From Candidatus Aminicenantota bacterium (GTDB taxonomy: Bacteria > Acidobacteriota > Aminicenantia > UBA2199): DNA of 64,000 nucleotides. The translations under genes and the position numbers were made by a program. The stretch is taken from the NCBI GenBank assembly GCA_026393835.1, contig JAPKZK010000023.1, positions 31,657-95,656 of the forward strand, read 5' to 3'. Positions 35,637-44,564 of this stretch are shown here, piece by piece; the stretch's first letter is position 1, and each line of letters opens with the position of its first letter. The notes under the pieces were generated by a model. The model worked only from the letters and a program-made list of their open reading frames with translations. It was not told the origin of the DNA and did no database searches.

Positions 35637-37040
35637 CTACTGCCGGGGCTGAGCTATCGAGTCCGGGTGAATATCGTAATAACCGCCGGTTTCCAGGATT
35701 ATGGTCCGTTCCATTCCCGGACAGCGGGGCGGCGAATTAAAAATCAAGAGAACCGAAGCCCCCATGGGCGACAATTTCAAATAACAATCATCCCGCGCAG
35801 CCAGGAGTTTTGAGTGCACCGCCTGCAGAGCCGCGACCTTTACCGGTAAATCCCTGGAATAATCGACGGCGATATAATCGATCATCCATGAAGCCGCCGG
35901 GGGAGTCAATTTAATGCGAAGAATATCGCCCGTAACCCCGGAAAGATCAACCGGGTAAACAAGGGTCCCCGGCGCCAGGGGCGAACCGCCGGCAATGCTG
36001 CCCATGGTTTTCCAACCATCGGTTGTTTCTACCCTCAGTTGGAGCGAAAGCGCTTCTTCAGCGGCTAGCATATCTTTGATTGCAAAAAAAGCCGGGCCCT
36101 GGTTTTTAATTTCTTCCAGTACCGCCGCGGCGTTCTTCCCGTACATAGCCAGGCGCCGTTTCAGTACTCCCGCCCCCCAGAAAGAATTACACCCTTTAAA
36201 GATAACTTTAGCTTCCGCGGCGCCCTTCGGCCTGGGGAACTCGAATATAAGTTCTGTTTTCGATTCAACCGCGCCGGCCGTCTCCTGTCCTTCATCATCC
36301 GCTTGCCAGTATACTTCATCATTATTAACGACAAAGGGAAGCAAATCTTTCCCATCCGGGTCATAGGCCTTTAAGGGGGCCGCGGGATCGGTAACGGTGT
36401 GAACGGCGCCGGATATGCCCGGGACTACAATAACGCCCCGGGGATGATCCACTGCCAGCAATTGGAGATGGTCGATGTAATCCGCCGCATCCACTTCATT
36501 GATCGCCATGAGACGGTACTGGCGGTTTACTTCCGCGAGAGAAGACAGGACTTTCCATTCGGTCCGTTTAAAACCCGGCCCGATGGCCCCGGCAAAAGGT
36601 TCTGCATCAAGGGTATAGGCATTCCCATCAAAAGAATAAATAAACGGGCAAAAGGGATCTGCAGCAGCCAATGCAATAATACCGAGTGCGGCGATAAAAC
36701 CAAAAACTCCGACAATGGGCAGCAGAACTCCGCTCCCAAAACCCCTGGGTTTCCTCAGCCACACGCGCTTGACTTCATTTAACGGGATAGATATCCGCTT
36801 AACCGTTTTCCCGGTTCCATCGGTAACTTCACCTTCAATGGCAGTCAAAACGATTCTCCCGGGTTTGCCGTTAAATTCGATCCATTTATCCGAAGTAGTG
36901 ACCACTCCCAGTATCTTTAGCGAAGGGGCCTTTCCCCGTGGAATAGACTTCCCGGGTACTACTTCTTCAACATGCGTCGAAATGCAATTGAAAAAGGTAA
37001 AAAGCACGACGGTTATTAGTGCAATCAATTTTTTATTCAT
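35637..37040 (-). CDS. Predicted lipoprotein with internal membrane segment
   Basis: The RBS AGGAGG is best spaced for the ATG at 37040 (467 residues). The product starts with a lipoprotein signal (lipobox FFNC, Cys near residue 19). A domain shared with the next gene follows (ILGVVTTSDKWIEFNGKPGR ... ISIPLNEVKRVWLRK), then a glycine-rich hydrophobic stretch (VLLPIVGVFGFIAALGIIAL) and a large extracytoplasmic part opening CPFIYSFDGNAYTLDAEPF. I do not recognise a named family. It would be exported and anchored by lipid; its function is unknown. Confidence 0.75.
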   Translation of the reverse strand: MNKKLIALITVVLFTFFNCISTHVEEVVPGKSIPRGKAPSLKILGVVTTSDKWIEFNGKPGRIVLTAIEGEVTDGTGKTVKRISIPLNEVKRVWLRKPRGFGSGVLLPIVGVFGFIAALGIIALAAADPFCPFIYSFDGNAYTLDAEPFAGAIGPGFKRTEWKVLSSLAEVNRQYRLMAINEVDAADYIDHLQLLAVDHPRGVIVVPGISGAVHTVTDPAAPLKAYDPDGKDLLPFVVNNDEVYWQADDEGQETAGAVESKTELIFEFPRPKGAAEAKVIFKGCNSFWGAGVLKRRLAMYGKNAAAVLEEIKNQGPAFFAIKDMLAAEEALSLQLRVETTDGWKTMGSIAGGSPLAPGTLVYPVDLSGVTGDILRIKLTPPAASWMIDYIAVDYSRDLPVKVAALQAVHSKLLAARDDCYLKLSPMGASVLLIFNSPPRCPGMERTIILETGGYYDIHPDSIAQPRQ

Positions 37041-37096
37041 CATTTCCTCCTATTTTCTCCCTTTCTCCCATTCGCCAGGAAAAACACGGGATATTA

Positions 37097-37450
37097 TCAG
37101 AACATAATACCAAGCACCGCAAGAATAGAACATAGGCCTATCCCAATATACGTTTTTCTAAAAGACTCGAATAAGCTTGATTTCCGCAGCCAAACTCTCC
37201 GGATTTCCGAAAGGCGGATAGATGTTACCTTTTTCACTCCCCCCTCATTTTTGAGATAGACTATTTCATTTTTGACAATTTTTCTCGGCGAGTCGAACTC
37301 GATCCAATCCCCGGAGTTAGTGACCACGGCCAGGATTTGACCGCGGTGATTTGTCATTTCCTCGACTCTTACCATCTTCTGGGTATAACAAGAAAAAGTC
37401 AAAAGGCTAAAAACGGTTAAAACAAAAATCGATAATAATTTTTTACCCAT
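37097..37450 (-). CDS. Small lipoprotein paralogous to the N-terminus of its neighbour
   Basis: The 117-residue product has a lipoprotein signal (LLTFSC, Cys near residue 21). It then has the same domain as the downstream gene: ILAVVTNSGDWIEFDSPRKI, SIRLSEIRRVWLRKSS, and a C-terminal hydrophobic segment (YIGIGLCSILAVLGIMF). The large C-terminal part of the neighbour is missing. A GAGGTG RBS supports the ATG. The two genes are co-directional with a 56-bp gap and look like a partial tandem duplication. Confidence 0.75.
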   Translation of the reverse strand: MGKKLLSIFVLTVFSLLTFSCYTQKMVRVEEMTNHRGQILAVVTNSGDWIEFDSPRKIVKNEIVYLKNEGGVKKVTSIRLSEIRRVWLRKSSLFESFRKTYIGIGLCSILAVLGIMF

Positions 37451-37572
37451 TGGTTCACCTCTTGCTCCATTTTAACAAACGGAAAAATTTTGTCAAGAGT
37501 AGGAAAATTCCCTTGCTTCACGGCGTATTTGTGTTAAAATACATTCTTTGGAGTTCAAACCGGAGATATAAT

Positions 37573-38475
37573 ATGAAAGACAAAATAATAAAATATATCC
37601 TTCACCCGGCGGCGGAATGGACCTCCCGGTTGCCCCTACTGGGCCAGGCGATCAAACGCTGGAAAATCAACCGCCGTTATGCCATTGAGCGACAAGTCCT
37701 AAAAGAGAAACACCATACCGCCTGCACCCGCCGGAGCATCCTGTTTTTCACCGTTTACAAAGCCGGTTCCTCTTTCCTGGGCAGCTTTATGAAAAAAATA
37801 ACGGACCGGGCCGGGATCGCTTCGGTGGACCTGGACGGCTATTTTTACCAACTGGGCCTGGGCGGCCAATGGGAAAGAAACGGCCGGGTCATGGTAAACG
37901 TGCCTTACCGGACCACGGGTTATTTCTACGGCCCGTTCCGCTCCCTTAACCGCGGCGTCCCCAATTACGATGATTATAAAATAATCCTGGTGCTGCGCGA
38001 CCCCAGGGATGTGATCGTTTCCGCTTATTATTCGATATACAGCCACATTATGCCCACGCTGGAAGGGAAAGAGAAACGGCAAACCCGCGTAAACCGCAGG
38101 AAACGCCTGCGGGAACTGTCGGTGGATGAATATGTGATCGAGAAACTAAATTCCGACTCCCATTTCCTGGACCGCTATTACGAATACCATAAAGTACTGA
38201 TGGGAAAACCCAATGTGCTTTTCCTCAAGTATGAGGATATGGTAACCGATTTCGGACCGTGGTTGGACCGGCTGCTGGCGTTCCTTGACCTGGACGTGGC
38301 CCCGGGATTGATCGCTGAAATAAAAGCCGGCGCCGATTTCAAAGTTTCCAGCGAGAATATCTATAAACACAAACGCCAGGTCACCCCGGGCGACCACAAA
38401 CGGAAATTAAAACCGGAAACCATTGATATTCTTAACAATAAAACGGCAGAAGTATTAAAATTATACAACTATTAG
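37573..38475 (+). CDS. Sulfotransferase-family protein
   Basis: I start at the ATG at 37573, which follows GGAG; the open frame extends further upstream without an RBS. The 300-residue product has the PAPS 5'-phosphosulfate loop (FFTVYKAGSSFLGSFMKK) and the 3'-phosphate motif (ILVLRDPRDVIVSAYYS), then LFLKYEDM. It would transfer sulfate from PAPS to a carbohydrate, lipid or peptide acceptor. It is followed at 72 bp by a GSCFA gene, which often accompanies glycan-modifying genes. Confidence 0.88.
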   Translation: MKDKIIKYILHPAAEWTSRLPLLGQAIKRWKINRRYAIERQVLKEKHHTACTRRSILFFTVYKAGSSFLGSFMKKITDRAGIASVDLDGYFYQLGLGGQWERNGRVMVNVPYRTTGYFYGPFRSLNRGVPNYDDYKIILVLRDPRDVIVSAYYSIYSHIMPTLEGKEKRQTRVNRRKRLRELSVDEYVIEKLNSDSHFLDRYYEYHKVLMGKPNVLFLKYEDMVTDFGPWLDRLLAFLDLDVAPGLIAEIKAGADFKVSSENIYKHKRQVTPGDHKRKLKPETIDILNNKTAEVLKLYNY

Positions 38476-38547
38476 CAAATAAAAAAATGGCCCCCAGGGC
38501 GCGCCAGTACAAGACACAAAGGTACACCAAGGAATAAAGGAGTAAAC

Positions 38548-39561
38548 ATGATGTCAACAGTATTTTCAAAGGTACGCAGGAAATACAATGAAGTCAAGAA
38601 CGATTGGTCCAGGAAACGACCCGGCCCCCACCGCGGCGTGGCCGAACATAAACTGGGACCTTACCAGGTCTATCCCTTTGGGAATAACTTTTTCCCCTGC
38701 ATGGTCCCCGCTGTGGAAATCGAATTCAAAGACCTGGCCGTTGATCTTAAAACCCCTGTCGCATCATTAGGCAGTTGTTTCGCTGAAGAGTTTGCTTATC
38801 ATATGCTGTCCAAAGGATTCAATTACATCCGCACCGAAAAGAACCGCGGTTCATCCGCCAATTGGGGCAGGGTCTATACCATTCCTAATTTGAAACAAAT
38901 CGTTGATTATTCCATCGATCCGGCTTACCCGGTAATCGTCCAAAAGACCGGCAGCAGGTCCAACAAGCAAGAGGCGCCCGGGTGGTTTGATCCTTTACGC
39001 GACCGCTCTCCCTTGCACCCGGACGCGGAAACGGCAAAAGCGGAAATTCAAAAACACCGCGCAGCGTCGCTGGAAGTTTTTCAAAAAGCGCAAGTATTGG
39101 TGATTACATTGGGACAAAATGAAGGGTGGCGGGATGAGACCACGGGTCTTGTCTGGGCGCAGCGGCCGCCTTCGGATATCCTTGAGGCGAATCCACAGCG
39201 GTTTACCTTTGAAACGTTTAAACAGCCCGACATTTTTGCGGCCATGAGCGATGTCCTGGAAAAACTTTTCAACCTGAACCCCGGCTTGAAGATCATTCTC
39301 AGCGTCAGCCCCGTTCCGGCGTATGCCACGTTTCATGAGAAACCCGTGGTTCCCGGTTCATTTGCCAACAAGTGTTTGCTGCGGGTGATGGCCGAAGATA
39401 TAAAGAATAATGAGAAATTCAAGCAGAAAGTATATTATTTCCCTTCCTTTGAAATGGTGTTGGCATATAACCCGTTTTCATACCGGGCGGATAACCGGCA
39501 TGTAATGCCCCGGTCGTTGAAACATATTTTCAAAGCATTGGATAAAGGGTTAAAAATATGA
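38548..39561 (+). CDS. GSCFA-domain protein
   Basis: The 337-residue product contains the defining ASLGSCFAEEFAYHM motif (about residue 75) and VLVITLGQNEGWRD and SVSPVPAYATFHEKP motifs of the GSCFA family, thought to be SGNH-like esterases. Its substrate is unknown. Its stop overlaps the thiS start by 4 bp (ATGA), so it is coupled to the thiazole genes, which is unexpected. An AGGAG RBS supports the ATG. Confidence 0.92.
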   Translation: MMSTVFSKVRRKYNEVKNDWSRKRPGPHRGVAEHKLGPYQVYPFGNNFFPCMVPAVEIEFKDLAVDLKTPVASLGSCFAEEFAYHMLSKGFNYIRTEKNRGSSANWGRVYTIPNLKQIVDYSIDPAYPVIVQKTGSRSNKQEAPGWFDPLRDRSPLHPDAETAKAEIQKHRAASLEVFQKAQVLVITLGQNEGWRDETTGLVWAQRPPSDILEANPQRFTFETFKQPDIFAAMSDVLEKLFNLNPGLKIILSVSPVPAYATFHEKPVVPGSFANKCLLRVMAEDIKNNEKFKQKVYYFPSFEMVLAYNPFSYRADNRHVMPRSLKHIFKALDKGLKI

Positions 39562-39758
39562 AAATAATTTTAAACGGTAAAGAAACCAATAACGATACGT
39601 TTAAAAATTTAGAGGAATTGGTCGCATCTTCAGCGGCAAAAATTGAAGGAATCGTCGTGGAATTGAACGGAAAAATCATCCGCAAAAACCAGTGGAAAGA
39701 ACAACCGTTGAAAGAGGGCGATAAGATCGAGTTGATCCAATTTGTCGGAGGCGGTTAA
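39558..39758 (+). CDS. thiS: Sulfur-carrier protein ThiS
   Basis: The 66-residue ubiquitin-like protein ends in the Gly-Gly needed for thiocarboxylate formation (IQFVGGG). It begins MKIILNGKETNNDTFKNLEE, normal for ThiS. It donates sulfur for the thiamin thiazole ring. The activating enzyme ThiF is not encoded here. It is coupled to the GSCFA gene and directly abuts thiG. Confidence 0.92.
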   Translation: MKIILNGKETNNDTFKNLEELVASSAAKIEGIVVELNGKIIRKNQWKEQPLKEGDKIELIQFVGGG

Positions 39759-40550
39759 ATGCAAACGAAAAAAAATTCCCCGCTGGTAATCGGCGGTAAA
39801 GAAATAACAAACAGGTTTTTCCTCGGCACCGGGAAATTCAAAAGCAAATCGGAAATGAAGAACGCCATTGCCGAAAGTAACATCCAGGTCGTCACCGTGG
39901 CCATGAGACGGATCGACGCCGAAAAACACCCGGAGAATATCCTCGAGTATATCCCGGCAGGTACAATACTGATGGTAAATACCTCCGGCGCACGGAACGC
40001 CAATGAAGCCATCCGGATTGCCCGGATGGCCAGGGAAGCCTCCGGCGTCGATTGGATAAAAATAGAAGTCATCGATGACAGCAAATACCTGCTGCCGGAT
40101 AACTATGAAACCCTTAAGGCAACCGAAACCCTGGTATCCGAAGGATTTACAGTGCTTCCCTATATGCACCCGGATTTATATGTTGCGCGGGAACTGCAAA
40201 AAGTGGGGGCGGCGGCGGTCATGCCCCTGGGCTCCCTTATCGGCAGCGGCCGAGGACTGGATACCCGGAAATTTATAGAAATACTGATAGCGGAACTCGA
40301 TGTACCGATCATCGTAGATGCCGGCATTGGAAAGCCCTCCCAGGCGGCGGAAGCCATGGAAATGGGGGCGGACGCGGTGCTGGCCAATACCGCGGTGGCA
40401 GCGGCCGGCGACCCGGTGGCCGCGGCCAGGGCATTTTCCCTGGCGGTAGAGGCCGGCCGAATGGCCTACCTGGCGCAATTAAACGAAGCCGGTGAATCCG
40501 CCTCGCCCTCTTCCCCATTAACCGGCTTCTTGTTCGAAACCGGCAGTTAA
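39759..40550 (+). CDS. thiG: Thiazole synthase ThiG
   Basis: The 263-residue TIM-barrel enzyme has [10 protein letters not shown] at the start, [40 protein letters not shown] and [20 protein letters not shown], all standard. It forms the thiazole phosphate from 1-deoxyxylulose phosphate, dehydroglycine and ThiS thiocarboxylate. It lies directly after thiS and 13 bp before thiH. Confidence 0.97.
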   Translation: MQTKKNSPLVIGGKEITNRFFLGTGKFKSKSEMKNAIAESNIQVVTVAMRRIDAEKHPENILEYIPAGTILMVNTSGARNANEAIRIARMAREASGVDWIKIEVIDDSKYLLPDNYETLKATETLVSEGFTVLPYMHPDLYVARELQKVGAAAVMPLGSLIGSGRGLDTRKFIEILIAELDVPIIVDAGIGKPSQAAEAMEMGADAVLANTAVAAAGDPVAAARAFSLAVEAGRMAYLAQLNEAGESASPSSPLTGFLFETGS

Positions 40551-40563
40551 TGATTAAAAACCG

Positions 40564-41604
40564 ATGATTTCATATGAAGAATTAAAAACCATTCTCGATA
40601 ACAACGATCGGCGTTTTATCGAAGACCTGGCGCAGCGGGCCAGGGCCGTCGCCGTCCAGTATCTCGGCCGGGCCGTTTCCATTTATGCGCCGCTCTACCT
40701 CTCTAATTTTTGCGATAACCGCTGTGTTTACTGTGGGTTCAACCGGGAAATGGGAATCCAACGAAAAAAATTAACCCCGGAAGAGATGCACCTGGAAATG
40801 GCAAAAGTAGCGGCCGCAGGAATTCGCAATATCCTGCTGCTGACCGGCGATTCCAGGAAAATGTCGCCGGTGGAATATATAAAATCAGCGGTGAATGCCG
40901 CCAAAACATATTTTCCCAGCATCAGTCTCGAAGTCTACCCCCTGGAAGTTGACGAATACAGGGAGCTTTTCCTGGCCGGGGTAGACGGCGTTACCATTTA
41001 CCAGGAGACCTATAATAAAGAACGTTACCGGCGCCTTCATACCGCCGGTAAAAAAACCGATTACGATTATCGGTATGAGACGCCCGAACGAATCGCAAAA
41101 TCAGGGATTCGAACCATCAGTATGGGCGTCTTGCTGGGGCTGGCGGAAGTTTCGCAAGACATCTATCGGTTATTTTCCCACCTGGAATGGCTGGAAAAGA
41201 AATACCCGGGGGTGGAATATTCCCTCTCCTTCCCACGTCTGATCCCATTAAAAGATTCGGCGGGAGACTATTTCGAAGTGTCGGATGTCGCGTTGATCAA
41301 ATTAATCTGCCTGGCCCGCATCCTGTTCCCCAGGGTAGGCGTCAATCTCTCCACTCGTGAAAGGGCGCATATACGAAATCATGCCCTGCCGTTGGGGGTG
41401 ACCCGGATTTCCGCCGCCTCCAGGACCAGTGTAGGCGGGTACAGCCTCCGGCATTGTGAAAACCACGAAGACCCCCAGTTTGAAATAATGGATACCCGTC
41501 CGGTTGCGGAAATCGTCGTAATGTTGCAACAACAAGGGTTTGACCCGGTATTTACCGATTGGAGAAGAATCCCCGCTGAAAGCGCACCAATAAATAATAA
41601 ATGA
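40564..41604 (+). CDS. thiH: 2-iminoacetate synthase ThiH (radical SAM)
   Basis: The 346-residue product has the radical SAM cluster motif CDNRCVYCGF near residue 50 (CxxxCxxC). It also has LLTGDSRKM, VYPLEVDEYRELFLAGVDGV and a C-terminal segment RISAASRTSVGGYS. It cleaves tyrosine to dehydroglycine for ThiG, so this bacterium makes thiazole by the anaerobic route. It ends in the ATGATGA-type repeat region at 41601. Confidence 0.96.
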   Translation: MISYEELKTILDNNDRRFIEDLAQRARAVAVQYLGRAVSIYAPLYLSNFCDNRCVYCGFNREMGIQRKKLTPEEMHLEMAKVAAAGIRNILLLTGDSRKMSPVEYIKSAVNAAKTYFPSISLEVYPLEVDEYRELFLAGVDGVTIYQETYNKERYRRLHTAGKKTDYDYRYETPERIAKSGIRTISMGVLLGLAEVSQDIYRLFSHLEWLEKKYPGVEYSLSFPRLIPLKDSAGDYFEVSDVALIKLICLARILFPRVGVNLSTRERAHIRNHALPLGVTRISAASRTSVGGYSLRHCENHEDPQFEIMDTRPVAEIVVMLQQQGFDPVFTDWRRIPAESAPINNK

Positions 41605-41637
41605 TGAATGATGAGCGATGAACGAATGATGAAACGG
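41601..41637. repeat. ATGATGA-type dispersed repeat between genes
   Basis: ATGATGAATGATGAGCGATG followed by AACGAATGATGAAACGG starts at the thiH stop. In the antisense direction it reads words like FIIRSSLIIHH. It is the intergenic counterpart of the ATGATGA runs inside the NRPS gene. Confidence 0.7.
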
Positions 41638-41778
41638 AAAAAAAATTTGTTTGCGCTCCAGGGGAATTGACTAATTGAAGAAAACGAAATATAATATGGT
41701 GTTGAAAATTCCAAGGAGGAACAACAACAGTCCTTAAACCAATAGAATTTTTTATAGACGCCAATAGGAGGTTTAATT

Positions 41779-42096
41779 ATGAATCAATTCACCATTTCAG
41801 TCAAAAATGATTTCCGCCCTGAGATCGGCATCAATATCGCCGTAAAAGGACTGGGGGACAAGACTATTCTTCAACCCCAGGAAACAAGACCTTTTGAACA
41901 AAAGCAGGATGCCAAAGCCCTGGTTTTCACATTAACTCCATCATCCGGGGGAACGGAATCTCCACGCAAGTTTAATGTCGAAGTAACGAACGGAACAGAG
42001 AAGACCACTACCGAGCCCAGGTATTGGGAGGTAGAAATCACGGCTTCCGCTTCACCGGTCAATGTGAATGTAGTCGCCGGCTGCGATATGTGGTAG
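41779..42096 (+). CDS. Unknown 105-residue protein
   Basis: A strong RBS (AGGAGG) precedes the ATG by seven bases. The product is beta-rich (FTISVKNDFRPEIGINIAVK; RYWEVEITASASPVNVNVVA) with a single Cys near the end and no signal peptide. It looks like a small immunoglobulin-like or jelly-roll domain, but no family was recognised. It is preceded by 175 bp that includes a dispersed repeat and followed by GTAGTCGCGTAGTCGCGTAA, a tandem word at the stop. Confidence 0.65.
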   Translation: MNQFTISVKNDFRPEIGINIAVKGLGDKTILQPQETRPFEQKQDAKALVFTLTPSSGGTESPRKFNVEVTNGTEKTTTEPRYWEVEITASASPVNVNVVAGCDMW

Positions 42097-42227
42097 TCGC
42101 GTAGTCGCGTAATCGCATAAGTTCAAGGGGGTAACGGGGCAACTCGGCAATCCCGGGTGGGGGTCTAAGGGTCTTTAATTCGCCGGATTATGGCTTCATA
42201 AAAACCCTGCCCACGCCCCCTCGTATC

Positions 42228-43292
42228 TTAATATATACCCGGGGATTCTTCCTCGGTCAATACCCTATAGGTTCCTTCAGCCAGGGCCCTCATTTCGTCT
42301 TCACCCGGGTACAATTTAACCGGGGCAATGAATTTAATCCTATCGATAATCATATTCACAAAGAATTCCTGGTAAGCCATGCCGCCGGTAATAAGGATAC
42401 AATCGACTTTTCCGTAATTCACCGTGGCCAATCCACCCACATCTTTTGCCACCTGGTAAGCCATGGCGTCGACGATATCAATGGTTTCCCGGTCTCCCGC
42501 TTTATACTTTTCCGCTACCTTCTTGAAATCCTTGGTCCCGAAATAAGAGAACATTCCCCCTTCGCCGAAAACCATTTTTTCGAAAGTTTTAAAATCCAAT
42601 TTATTTTCAGTAATATAACGGGCTACTTGCAGAACAGGAAGTGAACCGGATCGGTCTAAGGAGAAAGTGCCCTCTTCAGCGGGATTAATGGCGTCCACCA
42701 TGCGTCCGTTTTTATGAATGGAAACGGAAATCCCGGTGCCCAGGTGAACCACGATCAACGTAATATTAAAATAATCCAGGTTATGCTCTTTGGAATAGCG
42801 TTTAGCTACGGCTTTCATGTTTAAGGCGTGTGTGAGCATTTCTCGTTTAAACAATTTATGACCGGTATAGCGGGCAATGGCGTCGAATTCGTCCACAGAA
42901 ACCGGGTCCACCACAAAGCAGGTAATGCCTATTGTTTTGGCAATGGATGAGCCGATTAGCGCTGAAAGGTGAGACGCATGGGTGCCCCTTTTGGCTTCTC
43001 TCAAATCCCCCAGCATTTTTTCCACTGCTTCGTAAGTCCCGCTTTCCAGGGGCCGCAGCAGTCCTCCCCTGGCAGATACTGCATGGAGGTCTCCCAGGTT
43101 AACGTTTTTTGCTTTTAGAAGATCGAAGACTGCCTGTTCCCGGTAATCTTTCTGGGAAATGATATCCTTGAACTGGGCCAGTTCCTCGTCCGAATGCTGG
43201 ATATTTTCTACGAAAATAGGTTCGCAATCTTTAAATAAACCGACTTTTGTTGAAGTTCCACCGGTGTTAATTACTAAGATTAAATGGCTCAT
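42228..43292 (-). CDS. buk: Butyrate kinase
   Basis: The 354-residue ASKHA-fold kinase has LVINTGGTSTKVGLF at the start, SARGGLLRPLESGTY, VVHLGTGISVSIHKNGRMVD and ILITGGMAYQEFF near the end. It interconverts butyryl-CoA-derived butyryl phosphate and butyrate with ATP, or acts on branched-chain analogues. No phosphotransbutyrylase gene is adjacent. It is 157 bp downstream of the PLP enzyme gene and may be its own unit. Confidence 0.93.
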   Translation of the reverse strand: MSHLILVINTGGTSTKVGLFKDCEPIFVENIQHSDEELAQFKDIISQKDYREQAVFDLLKAKNVNLGDLHAVSARGGLLRPLESGTYEAVEKMLGDLREAKRGTHASHLSALIGSSIAKTIGITCFVVDPVSVDEFDAIARYTGHKLFKREMLTHALNMKAVAKRYSKEHNLDYFNITLIVVHLGTGISVSIHKNGRMVDAINPAEEGTFSLDRSGSLPVLQVARYITENKLDFKTFEKMVFGEGGMFSYFGTKDFKKVAEKYKAGDRETIDIVDAMAYQVAKDVGGLATVNYGKVDCILITGGMAYQEFFVNMIIDRIKFIAPVKLYPGEDEMRALAEGTYRVLTEEESPGIY

Positions 43293-43449
43293 TCTGCTAA
43301 TTTCTCCTTTCTATTTTAGATAATTTTCTTTTTGAGATAAAAAAATTGAAATCCTATTTTACCTGAAATGGGCGAATATTTCAACAAAAATATTTGGCTC
43401 CCCGGTCCGACGTTACTCCTCCTGAATTCCCGGTATACTCATTTTCCCT

Positions 43450-44562
43450 TCAAAGGTTCTCCATCGCCTGGAGCGCCGCGGCAAAGGCGTCCGATTTAAC
43501 TCCAATGTTTAATCTGAAATAGGGGTTCATTCCAAAAACCTCCCCAGGCAGCAGTGAAATATTGTGCTTATTTAACATATCCCGGCAAAAGGAAGCGCCA
43601 TCCTGACCGTTCTTCAGTTTGGGGAAACACACCAATCCGCCGCGGGGCGGCGTATACTCGAACCTGTTTTGATTTCGTTCCATAAAGGAGTTTAAATGTT
43701 CAAGGTTCTTCAAGATGATGTGTTTGACATGGGCAATTATTTTTTCCTTATTTTGCAGAGCTCTTTCTGCCAGGTAATCGCAGATAGGGGGCGTTACATG
43801 GGTCAGATAATGTTTAAATTCCCGGCAAGCTTCGATGATTTGAGGGTCTGCCAGCAGCCACCCCACACGCAAGCCGTTCAAGCCGAAACATTTGGTCACG
43901 GAACCAACGGCTGCCACTTTATGGTGAACCTCCCGACAAATATCGAATCCTGATGTCAATTGCCGGGTCCCTTCTTCCAGGGGTAAAAATTTGTAATGCT
44001 CATCAAAAAGCAGGTAAACATCATTTTCCCGGGCAATCTTTCCTATCTCCAGGATTTCCGCCCTATCCAGTACCGAACCGGTGGGATTGTGGGGATTATT
44101 GATAATAATCAGCTTTGTTTTAGGGGTGATTAATTCACGGATATTTTTCGGTTCGGGGAGAAACCCGTTGCCTGTTACCAGGTTAATAAATTTTATGTTA
44201 CAGTCAAGGGCTTTTGGTAATTCGTACAAAGTTTGAAATTCTGGGAATTCCACGATTACTTCATCGCCGGGTTCCAGGATCACGTTGAAAAAAGCAAACA
44301 GCGCTTCCGTGACCCCCACGGTTACAAGTATATTCTCTATAACCGCGGATTGGTAACACTGCAAGATCTCACGTCTCAGGCCAAGCGAACCGCGGGTATC
44401 GGGGTTCATCAAACTGATATTTCCCAGGTGGGCTGGGTCTTCATCGCAAAGGGTGAGCAATTCTCCGACTGAAAAATCATTGAATCCGCTTTCAGCCAGG
44501 TTGTATTGGACAGATTGATGATCTGCCAGCCAATCTTCCATATGCAATTTTTGAATTTTCAT
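43450..44562 (-). CDS. Fold-type I PLP enzyme (aminotransferase class I/II)
   Basis: The 370-residue product has NNPHNPTGSVLDRAEILEIG, LFDEHYKFL and the PLP-lysine region AAVGSVTKCFGLNGLRVGWL. The start (MEDWLADHQSVQYNLAESGF) resembles, from memory, the capreomycidine-synthase-like subgroup (VioD/CmnD), where a PLP enzyme cyclises a modified arginine for an NRPS. That is only a lead. It starts 2 bp after the radical SAM gene, so the two almost certainly act together, probably in making or modifying an amino acid for the NRPS. Confidence 0.85.
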   Translation of the reverse strand: MKIQKLHMEDWLADHQSVQYNLAESGFNDFSVGELLTLCDEDPAHLGNISLMNPDTRGSLGLRREILQCYQSAVIENILVTVGVTEALFAFFNVILEPGDEVIVEFPEFQTLYELPKALDCNIKFINLVTGNGFLPEPKNIRELITPKTKLIIINNPHNPTGSVLDRAEILEIGKIARENDVYLLFDEHYKFLPLEEGTRQLTSGFDICREVHHKVAAVGSVTKCFGLNGLRVGWLLADPQIIEACREFKHYLTHVTPPICDYLAERALQNKEKIIAHVKHIILKNLEHLNSFMERNQNRFEYTPPRGGLVCFPKLKNGQDGASFCRDMLNKHNISLLPGEVFGMNPYFRLNIGVKSDAFAAALQAMENL

Positions 44563-44564
44563 TT

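Noticed and set aside
39500..39560. TPP riboswitch before thiS
   Set aside because: thiS overlaps the upstream coding sequence by 4 bp, leaving no leader, and no THI-box-like sequence was noticed upstream of the sulfotransferase gene.
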